From NCBI GenBank assembly GCA_036924285.1, contig JAYKYS010000001.1, positions 25,605,501 through 25,669,500 of the forward strand: DNA of 64,000 nucleotides. Direction: 5' to 3'. The translations under genes and the position numbers were made by a program. The stretch comes from Asterella californica (lineage: Eukaryota > Streptophyta > Marchantiopsida > Marchantiales > Aytoniaceae). Below are positions 1 to 10,882 of the stretch, piece after piece. Each line of letters opens with the position of its first letter. Positions within the stretch are counted from its first letter, which is position 1. The notes below the pieces were generated by a model. The model searched no databases. It had not been told where the DNA came from and was given only the letters and a program-made list of their open reading frames with translations.

Positions 1-4
1 CAGA

Positions 5-601
5 ATGAATGTGGGTGGAAGAAATCCATCACAAGGACGAGACAAGGGGGTGGCTACTATCGAAGTCGTGCGAGATCCCATCTACGAGAAAAGAGAGAGT
101 TCAAACTCTTCTCATGCACCGGTGGAGCTTTTAGCTCAAGAAAGGAAAAGAACTCGATTTTCTGATGAACCGGTTTTCATGGAAGAGTCAGCAAGTAGAA
201 GTACTCGTTCGAGTAATGTTTCGAGTACACCAAGGGAGCCAAGAAGGAAGCTGGGGATGGCAGATTTCACCATTTCATCTTCCCAAGCGGGATATGATGT
301 GGTTGAAGATGTGGGTGCTCAGAAAGCCAACATCACTGTTGGACAACTGATCGCATTTAATCCCAGCTTACGAATGGAACTTAGAGGAGGATTGAGTTCT
401 AAGAGAAGCAAGAAGAAGAAACCCAAGAGCAAGACATCAAAGTCAGTGGGAGTTGGTGTGGTGGATGTCCATGCGTCAGAGGTATGCACTAGGGCTTCAA
501 AGATTGAAGTCCGATTGAATGGTCACTACGTTGTCCGCTACTTGGCGGCTACATGCTTGACTTCTACTCCGACGCTTGAGTTTAGTAGTTCTAGAAGTTA
601 G
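5..601 (+). pseudogene. Ty3/gypsy gag-protease linker fragment
   Basis: A 198-codon open frame that is not a host gene. Its middle (residues about 84-130) has the segment seen just before the protease of many plant gypsy polyproteins: a short MADFTIS stretch, then ANITVGQLIAFNPSLR, then a Lys/Arg-rich linker. Residues about 160-185 look like the start of the protease. Where the catalytic Asp-Thr-Gly is expected the frame reads Ala-Thr-Cys, so the active site is lost and the frame then runs into unrelated residues and a stop. RT, RNase H and integrase do not follow in this lineage; instead an LTR-like stretch and element A begin. I infer that this may be the 5' part of the B-1 element whose pol resumes at 7,806. 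Assignment to gypsy is fairly sure; assignment to B-1 is a guess. Confidence 0.6.
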
Positions 602-1924
602 CTCATATTACTTCTAGTCCTTTACACATATGTTTGACACCTTTGCATACGGTGTTGACACTATTGTGTTATATATTTTGAGTCTTAGTAGGTTGATAGT
701 ATGTTATCTATCTTGTTCAAGCACTCCTGCGCTTGTGCAAATGATATCATGCTTATCTATGTTGTGAAAGTACATAACTTAGGGTTTCCATGCTGATAGA
801 GGTTTAAGCTCATGGGTTGTACTTACTTGTCGCCCATGCACGCTTTCTAGATTGGTTAAGTTATCTTTTAGGGTTACGTGTTAATTTACATGCCTTCGCG
901 TGAAGTTTAAGATTTACGCTGGTACTTTAGGGGCAGACGTGGTAGCCTTTGAGTGAATTTGAGTTACCACGTGGATTAGGGCACTAAAGGACAACCAAGT
1001 GGAGCTATGAACTCCCATTGGTCTATTTTTATCTTTAGTTTAATTCTAAATTTAGAAAAAGAGCTCTAAAGGAGAGTTCGAGCATTTGGTGAGGGGGCTT
1101 CGAAATCTGAGAGCACAGGGAGAGAGGGCTCGTCATGCCAAGCACTTCCAGTGAAATTTTCGATCGATTTGATGCAATAAAGGCGAAGTTATGACCAATT
1201 GAAGTTCGAATTGTGCTAGAATTGAATCACTTTTGTTGGATTTAGGGTTTTCAGTGTCACTCGCAGCAGATTTGAGGAAATTGCTTCAAAACTTCGAGGT
1301 TGTGTTTTCTGCCAGCAGGGCTACGATTTCACAAAAAGTTTCATATCGATTGAGTGACTGAGTAATTCAGGGCAGCCGCTGAAGCCGAGGGGGTCTGAAA
1401 AGCTCTTAATCTAGAGCAGCGACTTCAGGGAAGGAGATCTGGAGTTCTACAAACAATCAGGAGTCCCAACTTCATAGGAGTGTTCAGCAAGCTGTGAACT
1501 GCAAATCCTGTAAGAAACTTTGAAATTGATCGAGCCAAACTCCTGTTATAGGTCGAAATAGCCATCTAGGTACCAGAAATTGCCATAGTTTTCTTGCTCA
1601 AAACTTTTCTGTTCATATCTCCGTGTCAGAATTTGATCTCAGGCTGAAACTTCGTCTGTGAGTTCAGTAGTACCTCATTTGCATGTAGGGGAAGTTTACA
1701 AGTCTAAACCTTCATAGTTTTCCTCTCCGTCAGTGTCAAAGTTCACCGTCGGATCCTATTACTGCCAGCTAGACCTGAATTTCGCCTTCTGGGTATATTA
1801 CTAGATCTTACACATCTGTGTGAGTGTTTATAGCCCCTGTTCTAACCTGAAAGCCAACCTCTTGAGTGAACAACCACAGCCAGAAGCCCGGCGCTTTCCT
1901 AGGTAGACGGATCACACTCCGACA
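602..1924 (+). repeat. probable 5' LTR of element A, left end unresolved
   Basis: Non-coding stretch between the gypsy fragment on the left and the gag of element A. The right end is placed at 1924 (ctccgaca), because the last 60 bases match the end of the well-defined element C LTR in order and spacing: ccacagccagaag at 1874-1886 (also at 10,764-10,776), a cgc-tt-c block, and a terminal CGACA. A primer-site-like sequence follows 11 bases later. I could not find a second copy to fix the left end, and the 3' LTR of A is absent. Confidence 0.5.
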
Positions 1925-1935
1925 TACTATCTTTT

Positions 1936-1953
1936 TGGTGAACTCGACGTGAA
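1936..1953 (+). other. candidate primer binding site of element A
   Basis: TGGTGAACTCGACGTGAA begins with TGG, the complement of a tRNA CCA end, and lies just downstream of the LTR end. The same 18 bases recur at 21,184-21,201, again ahead of an A-type gag. The tRNA it would pair with was not identified. Confidence 0.5.
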
Positions 1954-2000
1954 ACACCTAGGGTGGGAGTTTTCTTGAGAGTGTTACAAGATCAGATATC

Positions 2001-4374
2001 ATGGCCAACCAAGGATCGTCTAGTGGAGGTGCTGCTGCTGCTCAGCAACCTGCTCAGTTTGATGCTGCTACGATTGAAGATGTTCCAAGCTTTTCACATG
2101 TTTATGCAGCAGCAGCAGAGCACAGAGAGGAAGGAGGTATTAGCAACCAAGGCATTGCAATCTGTGGTGCACCAGATGGACCAGTTCAAGGGGACAGATA
2201 TTTCCAAGTACGTGCGATACTATGCTAGGGAGATGGAGGTGAACAAGGTACTTGAGAAGGAGATGGTAGAGAACTTTGAACTTGCTGTTGTCCCTGAGAT
2301 TCGTGGGCGTATGAAGGAGCTCAAGCAACAGCAAGGACAGAGTTGGGAGAGCTTTATGCGAGCTTTGAAGGAGGAGTATTACACTGAAGATTCAGAGAGA
2401 GTGACCAAGAGAACGTTCTTGGAGTGGGTGGTGAAGCCTAACAAAGGTTTGTCTGTAAATGAGTTGTTAAGGGAGTTTGATCGTCAGTATGCTCAGCTTT
2501 CTAGGACAGAAAAGCTTACACTAGAGGTGGAGAAGACAGAGCTTTTTCTACAAGCAGCGGACGTGACTATTCAGGAGAAGCTTGAGCTGTTGCTGGAAGA
2601 CAAGAGTGAGGAGAGAGGATTGAAGACTGACTGGAAGGAGGTTGAAGAGGCTATTTCTTTGCTGACCAAGAGACAGAGAAGAAGGGACAAGGTGGTGGTA
2701 AGTGAAGCAGCACCTCTGATAATTCCTGTCAAACAGTTGCCTACTAAGCCCGCTTTGGTAATTGCTAGAGAGGAAGACTCATCGCTTGATGAGTTGATTA
2801 AGGGTATGAAGGAGCTTAAGCTTAAGCTCACTAGGTTAGAAGAGAAGGAGCAGAATGTACAGCCTGCTATGCAGAGACCTCAGATGAGAGAAGGCTTTGT
2901 TCATCGTTGTATATGGTGTGATAGCCTAGACCATGTAAGAAGAGATTGTGGGGAGTTTTCAGATGCATTGAGGAAGGATCTTATCTTCTTCAAAGATGGT
3001 AAGATCCATTTGAGAGAGACTGAGATGATGCTGGGAACCAACTTTGGCAAGGGTGGTATGAAGAGACTTGTGAATGAGATATCAGCATCACATGCTGTTT
3101 CTCTTGTGAATGCTGCTACGTGTGGAGTGAAAGTGGAAATGGAGAGAGAGAAAGGGACTACTGGGTTGTGGTCTGATGTAGTGCGATCCGTAGCTAGAAC
3201 AGAGTTAGACAAGGATGTGCTACGGAGGGTTGGCAACTCAATTCGAGAAACTACAGGATGGAATCACCCTGTGGACGCTATGTCAGTGCATGCTTATGTT
3301 GCAAGAAGTCATCATGAAGCTGTACTAGAAGAAAAACGCAGGAGAGAGGATGCAGGTGAGGCTTCTACAGCCAAACGACCTGCTACAAGAAGTGAAAGGG
3401 CTAGACCAGAGGCAAGGCAGGAGACAACACCTACTCGGCAAGAAACTATGGAGGATCTATCACCTACAACACCAAAGGAGAAGGAGAGAAGCAAGAAGAA
3501 GGGTAAGATGCCTGCATACAAACTTCAGTCTGACATTGAGATTGCTACAGACCTGAAGCAGGTGTTAGAGAATCGTATCTTGAATGGGAAGGTTGAGTTT
3601 ACTTTGGGTGAGATTCTTGGGATTGCAAAGCGTGAGTTCCATGAGGTTATCATAGATATCATCAAGAGGAAACGTCAGATTTTGGGTGAAGCAACTACGC
3701 TTAACGCTCTAGGGACCAAACTGTCGGAAGATGAGGAACATGAGATTGCTGGTTATTGCTCTCAAGTATCAGAGGGAAGATCAGATCAGCACGTGAGGTT
3801 TGAAGATGAGATGGAAGCATCGCAGAAGAGCCATTATTCTCACAACCATTGGGCGAGAGCAACCACAGAGACCTTAGTGAAGCTGGGAGATCTAGAGGAA
3901 CCTGTGGTGGCATTGATTGATCACGGCTCAGAGATTAATCTGATGTCTAAGGAGCTGTACAAGCGTGAGAGGTGGCCTATAGACACCGACCATGGGTGGC
4001 TTATCCGTGCTGCCAACAACCAGCGGGGAGAACTCTATGGTGCTTGCCCCAACATCAAGATAACTGTGGGTGACATCAGTGATGTTCAGAATTTCTTTGT
4101 GCAAGACATGTTAACCAATCCTATCATTCTAGGGCAGCCTTACATTACTGCTGTTAGAATGGAGACACGAGTTATGAATGATGGTTCAGGTTATGCTAGG
4201 ATACGTAGTAGAGACGGCAAAAGAGCTGTTCAATTTTTGATTGTTGCTGCAAAACATGAGAGGAATCGCGATAGCTTGAGAGACCGTCCACTACCTAAGA
4301 TTACTCAGGAGTTTAGAGAGTCTAGGGGTTTTGGCAGAGTACCATTGAAGAGCGAGACTTCAACGGTACAGTAG
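2001..4374 (+). pseudogene. element A gag and aspartic protease (frameshifted)
   Basis: Gag and protease of a Ty3/gypsy retrotransposon. The ATG at 2001 opens a Gln/Ala-rich leader whose frame shifts by one base near 2083; from there the reading continues to 4374. In order: a charged helical capsid-like region (about 2140-2690); a CCHC zinc knuckle with spacing C-x2-C-x4-H-x4-C at 2908-2950, for binding the element RNA; a Lys/Glu-rich linker; and an aspartic protease at about 3840-4260 whose active-site loop reads LIDHGSEINLMS, that is D-H-G rather than D-T/S-G. The same D-H-G occurs in element C, so it is a lineage feature and not a mutation. A 5' frameshift makes this copy unlikely to produce Gag. 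Pol starts 54 bases downstream in another frame. Confidence 0.85.
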
Positions 4375-4427
4375 AGATAGGATTCTCGCCTGATTCAGTA
4401 AAGCAGGAAGCTTTATCCACTAGCTTC

Positions 4428-7400
4428 TTGGGATTGACGTCATGTGGATCAGTATGTTATAGGAAGGTTGAGAATCTGAAGAGGTTTGAGAAGCAACATG
4501 TGAAGTATGTACAGCAGTCTTTGTGGGATAGTGGAGAGTTAGCAGGAGATGAATACATATCTGGAGTGTTTGAAGAGCAGTATTTGGTAGATACTATAGG
4601 GGAGTTGAAATCTATATTAGAAAGCTCTACTGATGATGTAGATAGAGTGGTGAGAGTGAGCTCCAAGGAGCTTTATGATGTAATTGATAAGTTTATAGAT
4701 CGACAAGAAGTGTATGTGGAGACCAAGTACAAGTCAGTGGCAAAGAAAGTCAAACTAGTGGCTTTGTCTTTGCCACTCGATTACAATCAGAAGATGGAGC
4801 AAGCTGCACGAGAACCGACGCTCAGAGGACCGAGAAGAATTGAGCACCAGTTCACAAAAACTACACTGAAGGAGCTGAAGATTGGAGGTGATGGATTTCT
4901 TACCGAGCAAGAGAAGAAGAGCTTCAGGGAGATGCTATCTAGGCATGGTAAGGCGTTCGCGTTTGAGTCACATGAAGTAGGATGTGTAGATCCAAGTGTA
5001 GTTGCACCTATGGTAATCTTTACTATACCGCATGTGCCTTGGAATCTACGTCCTATCCCTGTACCTAGAGCTCATCTACCAAAGCTGATAGACTTGCTCA
5101 ATGAGAGGATTAGGATGGGTATCTTGGAACCATCTATAGCTCCCTACTCTAGCAGATGGTTTACTGTTCCGAAGAAGAATGGAGCTTTGAGATTCATTCA
5201 AGATATGCAACCAGTTAACAAAGGTGACTATCAGGAATATGGGTATAGGACCTATTGTAGATGAGTTTGCAGAGGCTTTTGCTGGTCGTGCTATCTATTC
5301 AATGGGAGATTTATATTCAGGTTATGATCAATTTCAGTTATCCTCTGAGAGTAGAGACTTGACTACAATGAGGACACCTTTGGGGTTACTAAGGATGTGC
5401 ACCTTGCCACAAGGTGCTACCAATTCTGTAGCACATATGATGAATGGCATGAATAAAGTTTTGAGGGATTTCATTCCTGAAAAAACTATGCCATTCCTTG
5501 ATGATGTGCCGATCAAAGGGTGTGCTGAGGAGGAGAAGAATGAGGTAAAGGATCAGAGGGGGTGCCGTAAGTTTGTTGCAGATCATATAGTTGACTGCGA
5601 TAAGATATTGAGTCGACTGGAGGAGGTTCATTTGACTTTATCAGGAGCAAAGTCTGTATTTGGAGAACAAGAGGTGTTGATTGTGGGGCACCTATGTGGA
5701 TCTTATGGTCAGAAACCTTGTCCTAACAAGGTTGATGCCATTCGAAGGATGAAGGAGACATGTGGGTCAGTTACCGAGGTGAGAAGGTTTCTAGGTGCAT
5801 GTGTGTTTTATCATATATGGATTCCACACTTTGCTCATGTAGCAGATCCGTTGTACAAGCTGCTAAGAAAGGGGCAAAGATTTCAGTGGCAAGAGGAGCA
5901 AAGCGAGTCTATGAGGAAGTTGAAGGATCTTTTGGCTTCACCACCAACTCTACGGAAGGTAACATATGAGTTGGGCAGATCTGTTATCCTTACTGTTGAT
6001 ACTAGTCCTATTGGCATTGGATGGGCTGTAGGACAAGACGATGAGGATGGAAATAGATATGTGGTGCGTTTTGGTGCTAAAGTATTAAGTTCACGTCAGA
6101 GAGACTACCCTCAGGTCAAGAGAGAGCTATGGGGAGTAGTTACTGCGATGAAGAGTGATAAGGAATACTTGATAGGAGCACCTGTGGTTGTGGAGACAGA
6201 TTGTTTACCTCTCTTGGGAATGATCACTAGCTGTACAACTCCAGATACTGCTATGTTGAGGTGGATAGCATATATCAAGTCCTTGAACCCAGAGTTTAGA
6301 CATATTGCAGAAAAAACAATCCTGTGGCAGATATGTTATCAAGGGCTAGGTACTACGGTGAGAAAGAAATGATAGATGACCAGGAGGATGTGGGAATAGA
6401 GTTCTATTCTAGTGTTCTTGCTAGAAAGGATAGAAGCTGTTTTGCAGCTCCATTGGAGTTATTTGAGGAAACTATGTACGATGGCGAGTGGTTGGATCTT
6501 GGACGCTATTTGAGTTCATTGGAAAGACAAGAAGGCTGGTCTGATGCAGATTTCAAGAGGATCCGTAGAATAGCTTATGGTTACTTTTTACATGGAGGAC
6601 ATCTATGGAAGCGCCCTAAGCTACAAGGAGATATACCGCGACGGGTGGTATGTGACTTGGAATTGCAGCAACAGTTGATCAAGGAGTTTCATGAGAGTCT
6701 ATGGGCCCGTCATAGAGGAGTTTGGACTACATTTGCTAAGATGAAGGAGAAGTATTGGTGGAAGGGTATGTATAAGGATGTAGTACAGTTTGTTTCATCT
6801 TGTATACCTTGCCAGATGTATTCCAACGTACGTCATCGTGATGGATTGCATCCTACTTATCCTTTAGCCATTCATTACAAATGGGTAGTTGATCTGGTAA
6901 CTATGCCGTTTGGGCTTGGACAAATGAGGTATCTAGTCTTGGTTAGAGAAGATCTATCTAACCAAGTTGAAGGTCGTGCCTTGAGGACGAAGATCACTGC
7001 TAGTGTCTGCCGCTTTCTACTTGAAGATGTTATTTGTAGGTATGGGTGTGTGGGAAAAATCACTGCAGATAGGGGCGAGCTGGATTCACAAGAAGCAGTT
7101 GAGTTCTTCAAGCGATTGGGAATCAAGTTGGCGTTAACCACTGCTTACAATCCTGAAGGGAATGGCAAGAGCGAAAGAGGTCATCCGTCAATCATCAAAG
7201 CTTTGGTAAAAGCTTGCAAGGGTAAGATCCGTGAATGGCCTAGACTGCTACCGTTTGCTTTATGGGCAGACCGTACAACTCATAGTACCGTTACAGGTTA
7301 CATGCCAGCAGAATTGATACTAAGACAGAAACTTGTGATGCCGATTGAGGAGGTTGTGCCTACTTGGAATGTTTTGCCATGGGAAGATGGTAGAAGTACG

Positions 7401-7805
7401 GAGGATCTTCTTGCATTAAGGATCCAGCAGTTAGAACGAAGATCTGAGGATGTTGCCAAAGCTGTCGAAAGATTAAAGATTGCTAGAGAGAGAAACAAAG
7501 GCAGATTTGATAGAACGCATAGATTACAACCCAAACCAGTTAAAGAAGGTGATTGGGTATTAGTCTATGATAGTAGTCTTGATAATCAGCATAGCACTAT
7601 CAAGAAGTTCTCCAAGAGATGGTTTGGACCTTATGTGGTGTTAGAAGTTTATGATAATGCCACATACTCCTTGAGAGAGTTAGATGGTGCAGTGCTCAAG
7701 ATACCAGTCGCAGGAAAGAGAATCAAGCTCTTTAGGAGGAGAGGGGAGGACCAGAACGTTGCAGAGTTTACAGAGGACGAAGCTGAAGACTCAATGCATG
7801 TTGAA
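4428..7805 (+). pseudogene. element A pol: RT, RNase H, integrase (frameshifted)
   Basis: Pol of the same gypsy element. Bases 4428-5264 give the pol N-terminus and RT fingers (PYSSRWFTVPKKNGALRFI). Aligned with element C, one extra A near 5222 shifts the frame; 5224-6372 then give the RT palm (MGDLYSGYDQFQL, catalytic FLDD at about 5497-5508) and RNase H (TVDTSPIGIGWA). A one-base loss near 6315 shifts it again; 6324-7805 give the integrase zinc region (H-H-C-C, with CIPCQ), the catalytic core (VDLV, TADRGE, GKSERGH for D-D-E) and a C-terminal FGPYVVLEV/KLFRRR domain. All catalytic residues I can identify are present, so the copy is broken mainly by two small indels. No 3' LTR follows: the frame passes directly into a different lineage at about 7806. 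Confidence 0.85.
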
Positions 7806-8781
7806 GATGTGAAGAAGATTGTGGATCTTCCATTTCCAATCAACTTGACAAAGTTGAGACAGTTTTTTGGGATGGTTGGATATTATCGTAAGTTTGTCTT
7901 TTCCTTCTCAAACAAAGCAATACAAAGCAATAGCTTTGACTATGTACATGAAGAAGGGAGTTGAGTTTGACTTGATAGTGCATGATCAGAAGGCAAAAGA
8001 AGCATTTGAGGAGCTGAAAAAGGCATTGGTGACATCTCATATACTTGCTAAACCTGAGTGGAGTAAGCATTTATTCTGTATACGGATGCCTCCAATGTAG
8101 CTATCGGATGTACATTAAGTCAGTTAGATGAAGATGGACATGATCATCCTATAGCTTATGCTAGTTGGCAGATGGTGCCAGCGGAGAAGAATTACTCCGT
8201 GACTGAACGAGAAGGATTAGCGATGATCTTTGGATTGAAGAAATTTCGACACTACTTGCTAGGAGGGAAATTTTCCATAATCACAGATCACAAGGCTTTA
8301 AAGTATATCTTTAATAAGCCTAATGCCGAAGGTCGTATTGCTCGTTGGAAGATCCTTCTAACAGAATATGATTACGTGATCGAAGATAGACCAGGAAAAA
8401 AGCATGCGAATGTTGATCTTTTGTCGAGGGCTTATGATGATGAGGGAGAAGAACCGTTTGATGATTCATTTCCAGACGAACATCTGATGACCATCACAAG
8501 CATTGAGGAGATACCGGACGAGTACAAGGAAATCTGGAGTTTCCTTGCAGATGGCTCTTTTCCAGAAGGTATGCATACCCGAGAACGTAACGCGTTGATC
8601 AAGAGATGCAAACCTTACACCATGTTGGAGGGAATTCTGTTTCATCAAGGAGCAGATGGGTTACTAAGGAGAGCAGTTGATCAGAAGGAGGCATTCAAGC
8701 TAATGCACGAGTTTCACGACGGAACTGTTTGCGGAGGTCACTTTGCTGGTAAGATAACAGCCTTCAAGATTTTGGATGCGG
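7806..8781 (+). pseudogene. element B-1 pol, first part: RT thumb, RNase H, integrase start
   Basis: A second gypsy lineage, distinct from A and C in sequence. It starts in the RT connection (LRQFFGMVGYYRKF), which is fused in frame to the end of element A. A short duplication (acaaagcaat twice near 7915) disturbs the frame. RNase H follows in two frames: YTDASN at 8079-8096, TEREGLAMIFGLKKF and ITDHKALKYIF. Then come a tether region and the start of the integrase zinc domain (HEFHDGTVCGGHF). The reading stops at codon GCG/GG, where element C is inserted, and continues without loss at 18,858. The upstream half of RT, and any gag, are missing here. Decayed copy, no function expected. Confidence 0.8.
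8778..8781. repeat. target-site duplication GCGG, left copy
   Basis: GCGG lies immediately left of the element C 5' LTR and again at 18,858-18,861 immediately right of the 3' LTR. Removing C plus one copy restores an uninterrupted integrase frame in B-1. Confidence 0.85.
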
Positions 8782-10814
8782 TGTCCTGTTGTGGGACCAG
8801 TTAGTATGTAAATTACGCGTATAAGTGCGTTTTGCACACAATTGTAGAAGTTGTGGTATAATGGGATCCAAAACATTGCTCTTATGAGCTTAGAATGCTC
8901 TATTATCTGCTGGGGCTCTCCATGGGGCAGAAAAGGACAAGGTTGAGTCCTTTAACTTCTCATTGGTCCTTAAAAAAGTGAAGGTAACTTGTCATCTACC
9001 TAAGTGTGCGCTCTGGAAGGATCGGGGCACTTTGACGAGGGATTTTGGGGATCAGAGGGCATGGGCGGAGAGCTCTCGACGGGAGGAGCAATCTGATCAC
9101 AAATTTCACTCGATTTGGAGGTCCAGGGCATACGTTATAGCGATTTGAAGTTCATAGAGTGATGGGAGTACATAGCTTTCTCTTCCGATTGTAAGATTAA
9201 GGAGTTTGAGTGATTGAGCCGTCAGATTGAGACCAGATTTCATGAGCTTGTAGTCTGGTAGTTGCTGAAGCTCTGACCACAAATTTCACCACCGGATGTT
9301 CTGCGGATTGAGCGCAATGGTGATTTGAAGGCGATGGGGTGCTGAAAGCTCTCAATCTGGAGCAACAACTTTGCAGATTTATGGAGGATGATCCGAACGG
9401 TCAAATCGGCTCAAATTTCCTGAGTAGTGAGTTTACCTTCTGAATTGATAGCACAGGAAGTTTGAGTGGAAGTGGACGGTTCATTTAGGCGAAGAAGCTT
9501 CTGTCCTGAATCTGAGATTGAAAGTGCGTGTTAGTTTCTGTGGATTTGTGTTAATTGTGGGAGAAGATCTAGCCGTCAGATCTTCCTGAAAATTGACCTG
9601 TAAGTAAGGATTCTAGTATACTACCTACGTGGCAAGTTTGAGAGGAGACTAAGCTGTAGATCTGTAACTATCATGTGTGAAAGTTCGCTGTTTTTCTGTC
9701 GAGTTGTATCGGCAACGGTATCTAGTCCAGGTCTCGAGTCTTGTTAGCGGCAGCTGGCAGAAAAGTATCCAGTGTGACGTTTGTATTGCTTTGGCGTATT
9801 CTAGACGTAGATGAGACTTTAGCGACCTACGTTGTAACCACGTCATGTGGTTGTCAGGTTCGCACTCAACGTGGCAAAGTGCGACCTTTGACCTGTAGAG
9901 TCGACTACCTGTCAAGCCTAGTCTCTGGTTTTTGGGACACGTTACGGTGCATGCATTAGAACCTTTCACCAGAAGACCCACACGTGGATGAGTATGACGG
10001 CACCAAACATGCGATGTGCATGTGTGCCACCTCATCGGTCCGTGAGGCTTGGGTTGCTTGGTTAGGGAGCTTGCACCTATCCTTGTTTTGTGTTCGAAAC
10101 TTTTAAGCAAAGGGGAGTGACCTGTGTGGGGGCATTCGACCTGGAGGAATTCAAAAGATTGTTCGTGGAGAGATCGTGGGGGGGATCCTATGAGATTGTA
10201 TCAGAGTTTTATGGATCGAGATACCTTTGTAGTTGGAGTGCACATGTTGTGAGAGATGGACGAAGGACTCTACTTACCGCCCAGATTCCCTTTTCGAAAC
10301 CCTTTCTCGATTAAACTGATGTATATGGAACGAGTTCACTTTCAACAGTTTCTGATAGGATCTTTCGGGCATAACTTTACCGCGCAAGTCATGCTCTCGC
10401 CTGTCTCTGTGATCTTACCTGTTGTCACTTACGGCCAAGAATGGGATCTCACCGTCTTTATCCTCATCTAACGAAGGATGGATCTAAATCAGCTCCCTCC
10501 TGTAAACTTTAACACCCAGTGCGAGATAAGACACATCTGTCGATCCAAAGCCATGTACGAAGCTCTAGTAGTGAGAAACTTCGGAGAGGAATACTACCGA
10601 GAGATCATGTCATCACATATCCCGTTTGTCGTGCCCATGATCATCCAACGTTTTCGTGTAGTTATCTTGACCCTTTACTGAGAGAAAGAAAGTGCTTAGT
10701 TATCGAGAAAGTTAGAGAGAAATCTACAGGAAACTTGTCGCTCTGCTGTGCATTGATCGCTAGCCACAGCCAGAAGGTACGCCCTTGCTCAAAGGAAAGG
10801 CTCTCGCTACGACA
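8782..10814 (+). repeat. element C 5' LTR (2,033 bp)
   Basis: Starts TGTCCTGTTGTGG and ends GCTACGACA, the TG...CA form. It aligns end to end, without gaps that I can see, with 16,825-18,857. I count by eye about 11 substitutions, mostly transitions, which suggests a fairly recent insertion. Its 3' half contains a two-ORF module (10,256-10,681) described separately. A 153-codon antisense frame (9649-10,110) is conserved only because the two LTRs are copies of each other. Confidence 0.93.
10256..10681 (+). CDS. LTR-borne tandem small ORFs with a repeated domain (copy in C 5' LTR)
   Basis: Two in-frame small ORFs of unknown function. ORF1 (10,256-10,471, 71 residues) and ORF2 (10,478-10,681, 67 residues) are separated only by a TAA and two codons. 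Each holds one copy of the same motif: an aromatic/His start, then FG, an acidic-aromatic stretch, then VM/IM, a hydrophobic run with P, and a C-terminal TVFIL or VVILTLY. Key pieces are PFRNPFSIKL and VTYGQEW in ORF1, and VRNFGEEYY and VVILTLY in ORF2. Related ORF pairs occur at 18,299-18,724, 21,831-22,244, 39,990-40,421 and 42,544-42,106 (-). Against the last, ORF1 aligns over 71 residues with no gap and with many conservative changes (F/Y, I/V, L/M), which argues for past selection on the protein. I recognise no family. It could be a captured gene or an accessory LTR gene; coding status is unproven. Confidence 0.5.
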
Positions 10815-10818
10815 TATT

Positions 10819-10836
10819 TGGTGCTTCCACTGAGAG
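10819..10836 (+). other. candidate primer binding site of element C
   Basis: TGGTGCTTCCACTGAGAG starts four bases after the 5' LTR end and begins with TGG, as expected for pairing to a tRNA CCA end. It differs from the site used by A-type elements at 1936 and 21,184. The tRNA was not identified. Confidence 0.55.
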
Positions 10837-10882
10837 CACGCTTTGAGGTGGTTGAGTGAGTTGTTGCCGAGGAGCGTCAAGT

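Noticed and set aside
9649..10110. 153-codon antisense ORF in the C 5' LTR, repeated identically at 17,692-18,153
   Set aside because: It is identical only because the LTRs are copies of each other. It has no match in the other LTRs and no recognisable motif.
8782..10814. Element C LTR starting at TGTTGTGG (8,787) instead of 8,782
   Set aside because: The five bases before it (TGTCC/TGTCA) match between LTRs with one mismatch, and the GCGG duplication fits only the 8,782 start.
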